The notes beneath the pieces were generated by a model that was given only the letters and a program-made list of their open reading frames with translations, was not told the DNA's origin and searched no databases. Positions 63,632 through 64,000 of a stretch of DNA of 64,000 nucleotides are shown piece by piece. The stretch lies in contig CACGAU010000008.1 in the NCBI GenBank assembly GCA_902571135.1, forward strand, positions 1 through 64,000, written 5' to 3'. Numbering within the stretch: the stretch's first letter is position 1; the number at the start of each line of letters is the position of its first letter. Both the position numbers and the translations under genes were made by a program. Source of the DNA: an uncultured Pelagibacteraceae bacterium (GTDB taxonomy: Bacteria; Pseudomonadota; Alphaproteobacteria; Pelagibacterales; Pelagibacteraceae).

Positions 63632-63704
63632 TTTTTTAAAAAATCCTCTTATTCTCTATAAAATTTTGTAATTTTATCTATAAAGAGCACATAAATTAAA
63701 AAAA
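63632..63704 (+). promoter_or_regulatory. hisC upstream region
   Basis: This AT-rich stretch contains a perfect hairpin ATAAAATT/AATTTTAT (63658-63677) with a TTGT loop. It presumably holds the hisC promoter, but I cannot assign boxes with confidence. Confidence 0.3.
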
Positions 63705-64000
63705 ATGATAACTCCAAATTTCAAAAAATTTAAAATTGATGCTTATAAGCCTGGTAAATCAAAAGTTAGGAAACTTAAGAACGTAATTAAGCTTTCTGCA
63801 AATGAGTCTGCTTTAGGTATGAGCCCTAAAGCAAAGAAAATAATATCAAATAAAAATCTGAATTTAGATAAATATCCTGATGGAAAATCTCAAAATTTAA
63901 GAAAAGCAATATCTAAAGCATATAAATGTAATTCTGAGAAAATTATTTGTGGAGCTGGTTCAGATGAAGTTATTCAAATGCTATGCCAGTTGTTTTTAAA
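63705..64000 (+). CDS. hisC: Histidinol-phosphate aminotransferase (5-prime part)
   Basis: ATG 63705 opens a frame of 98 codons that runs off the right edge. KLSANESALGMSPKAKK, LDKYPDG and ICGAGSDEVIQML are the N-terminal signatures of the HisC family of PLP aminotransferases. The PLP lysine lies beyond the window. HisC-like enzymes can also serve aromatic amino acids, so the exact substrate is open. Confidence 0.88.
   Translation, partial: MITPNFKKFKIDAYKPGKSKVRKLKNVIKLSANESALGMSPKAKKIISNKNLNLDKYPDGKSQNLRKAISKAYKCNSEKIICGAGSDEVIQMLCQLFL

Overview
The window is one contiguous, AT-rich, very gene-dense piece of an alphaproteobacterial chromosome. It looks like a streamlined marine SAR11 (Pelagibacter-type) genome. 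Gaps are mostly 0-30 bp and many genes overlap by 1-17 bp. No noncoding gap exceeds 200 bp, and I see no IS element, phage gene, CRISPR array, tRNA or rRNA. The protein at 32031-33140 closely matches, as far as I recall the family, the SAR11 DMSP demethylase DmdA, and a SAM-II riboswitch precedes metX, which also fits this group.

Layout. (1) 1-19.8 kb is an accessory-like uptake region. It holds the start of a GAF-domain regulator facing left, a zinc alcohol dehydrogenase, a five-gene ABC importer with two different ATPases, and two paralogous TRAP transporters separated by an amidase and a 58-residue membrane protein. An MFS carrier, an anchored alpha/beta hydrolase and a secreted protein of unknown function follow. 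Each of the three binding-protein genes is followed by a strong hairpin before its permease genes. (2) 19.8-21.5 kb, minus strand: dapF-ftsY. (3) 21.5-27.8 kb: a structured leader, then ffh-rpsP-trmD-rplS-leuCDB, without rimM between rpsP and trmD. (4) 27.9-33.1 kb: the DMSP demethylation cluster dmdC-dmdB-hydrolase-dmdA. (5) 33.2-49.6 kb: asd, sdhCDAB, mmsA, mdh, sucCDAB-lpd and priA. (6) 49.7-54.5 kb: atpHAGDC for F1 ATP synthase. (7) 54.5-63.6 kb, minus strand: metX-metW under a SAM-II riboswitch, gloB, then rplU-rpmA-obgE-proB-proA-nadD-rsfS-ctpA-rppH. (8) hisC begins on the plus strand at the right edge.

How it works together. The left third imports organic compounds through periplasmic binding proteins. 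The middle demethylates DMSP and feeds CoA thioesters and the TCA cycle from 2-oxoglutarate to oxaloacetate (sucAB-lpd, sucCD, sdh, mdh), next to ATP synthase. Methanethiol from DMSP degradation could meet the O-acylhomoserine made by MetX to give methionine (inference).

The most notable points are: a succinate dehydrogenase whose two membrane subunits both lack the usual heme b histidines; metW interrupted by an in-frame TAA beside its partner metX; an unassigned hydrolase inside the dmd operon; matching Ala/Glu/Pro/Lys tails on ribosomal proteins bS16 and bL19; a TRAP large subunit carrying an extra coiled-coil tail of about 330 residues; an ABC ATPase pair with one degenerate site; and a structured leader before ffh.
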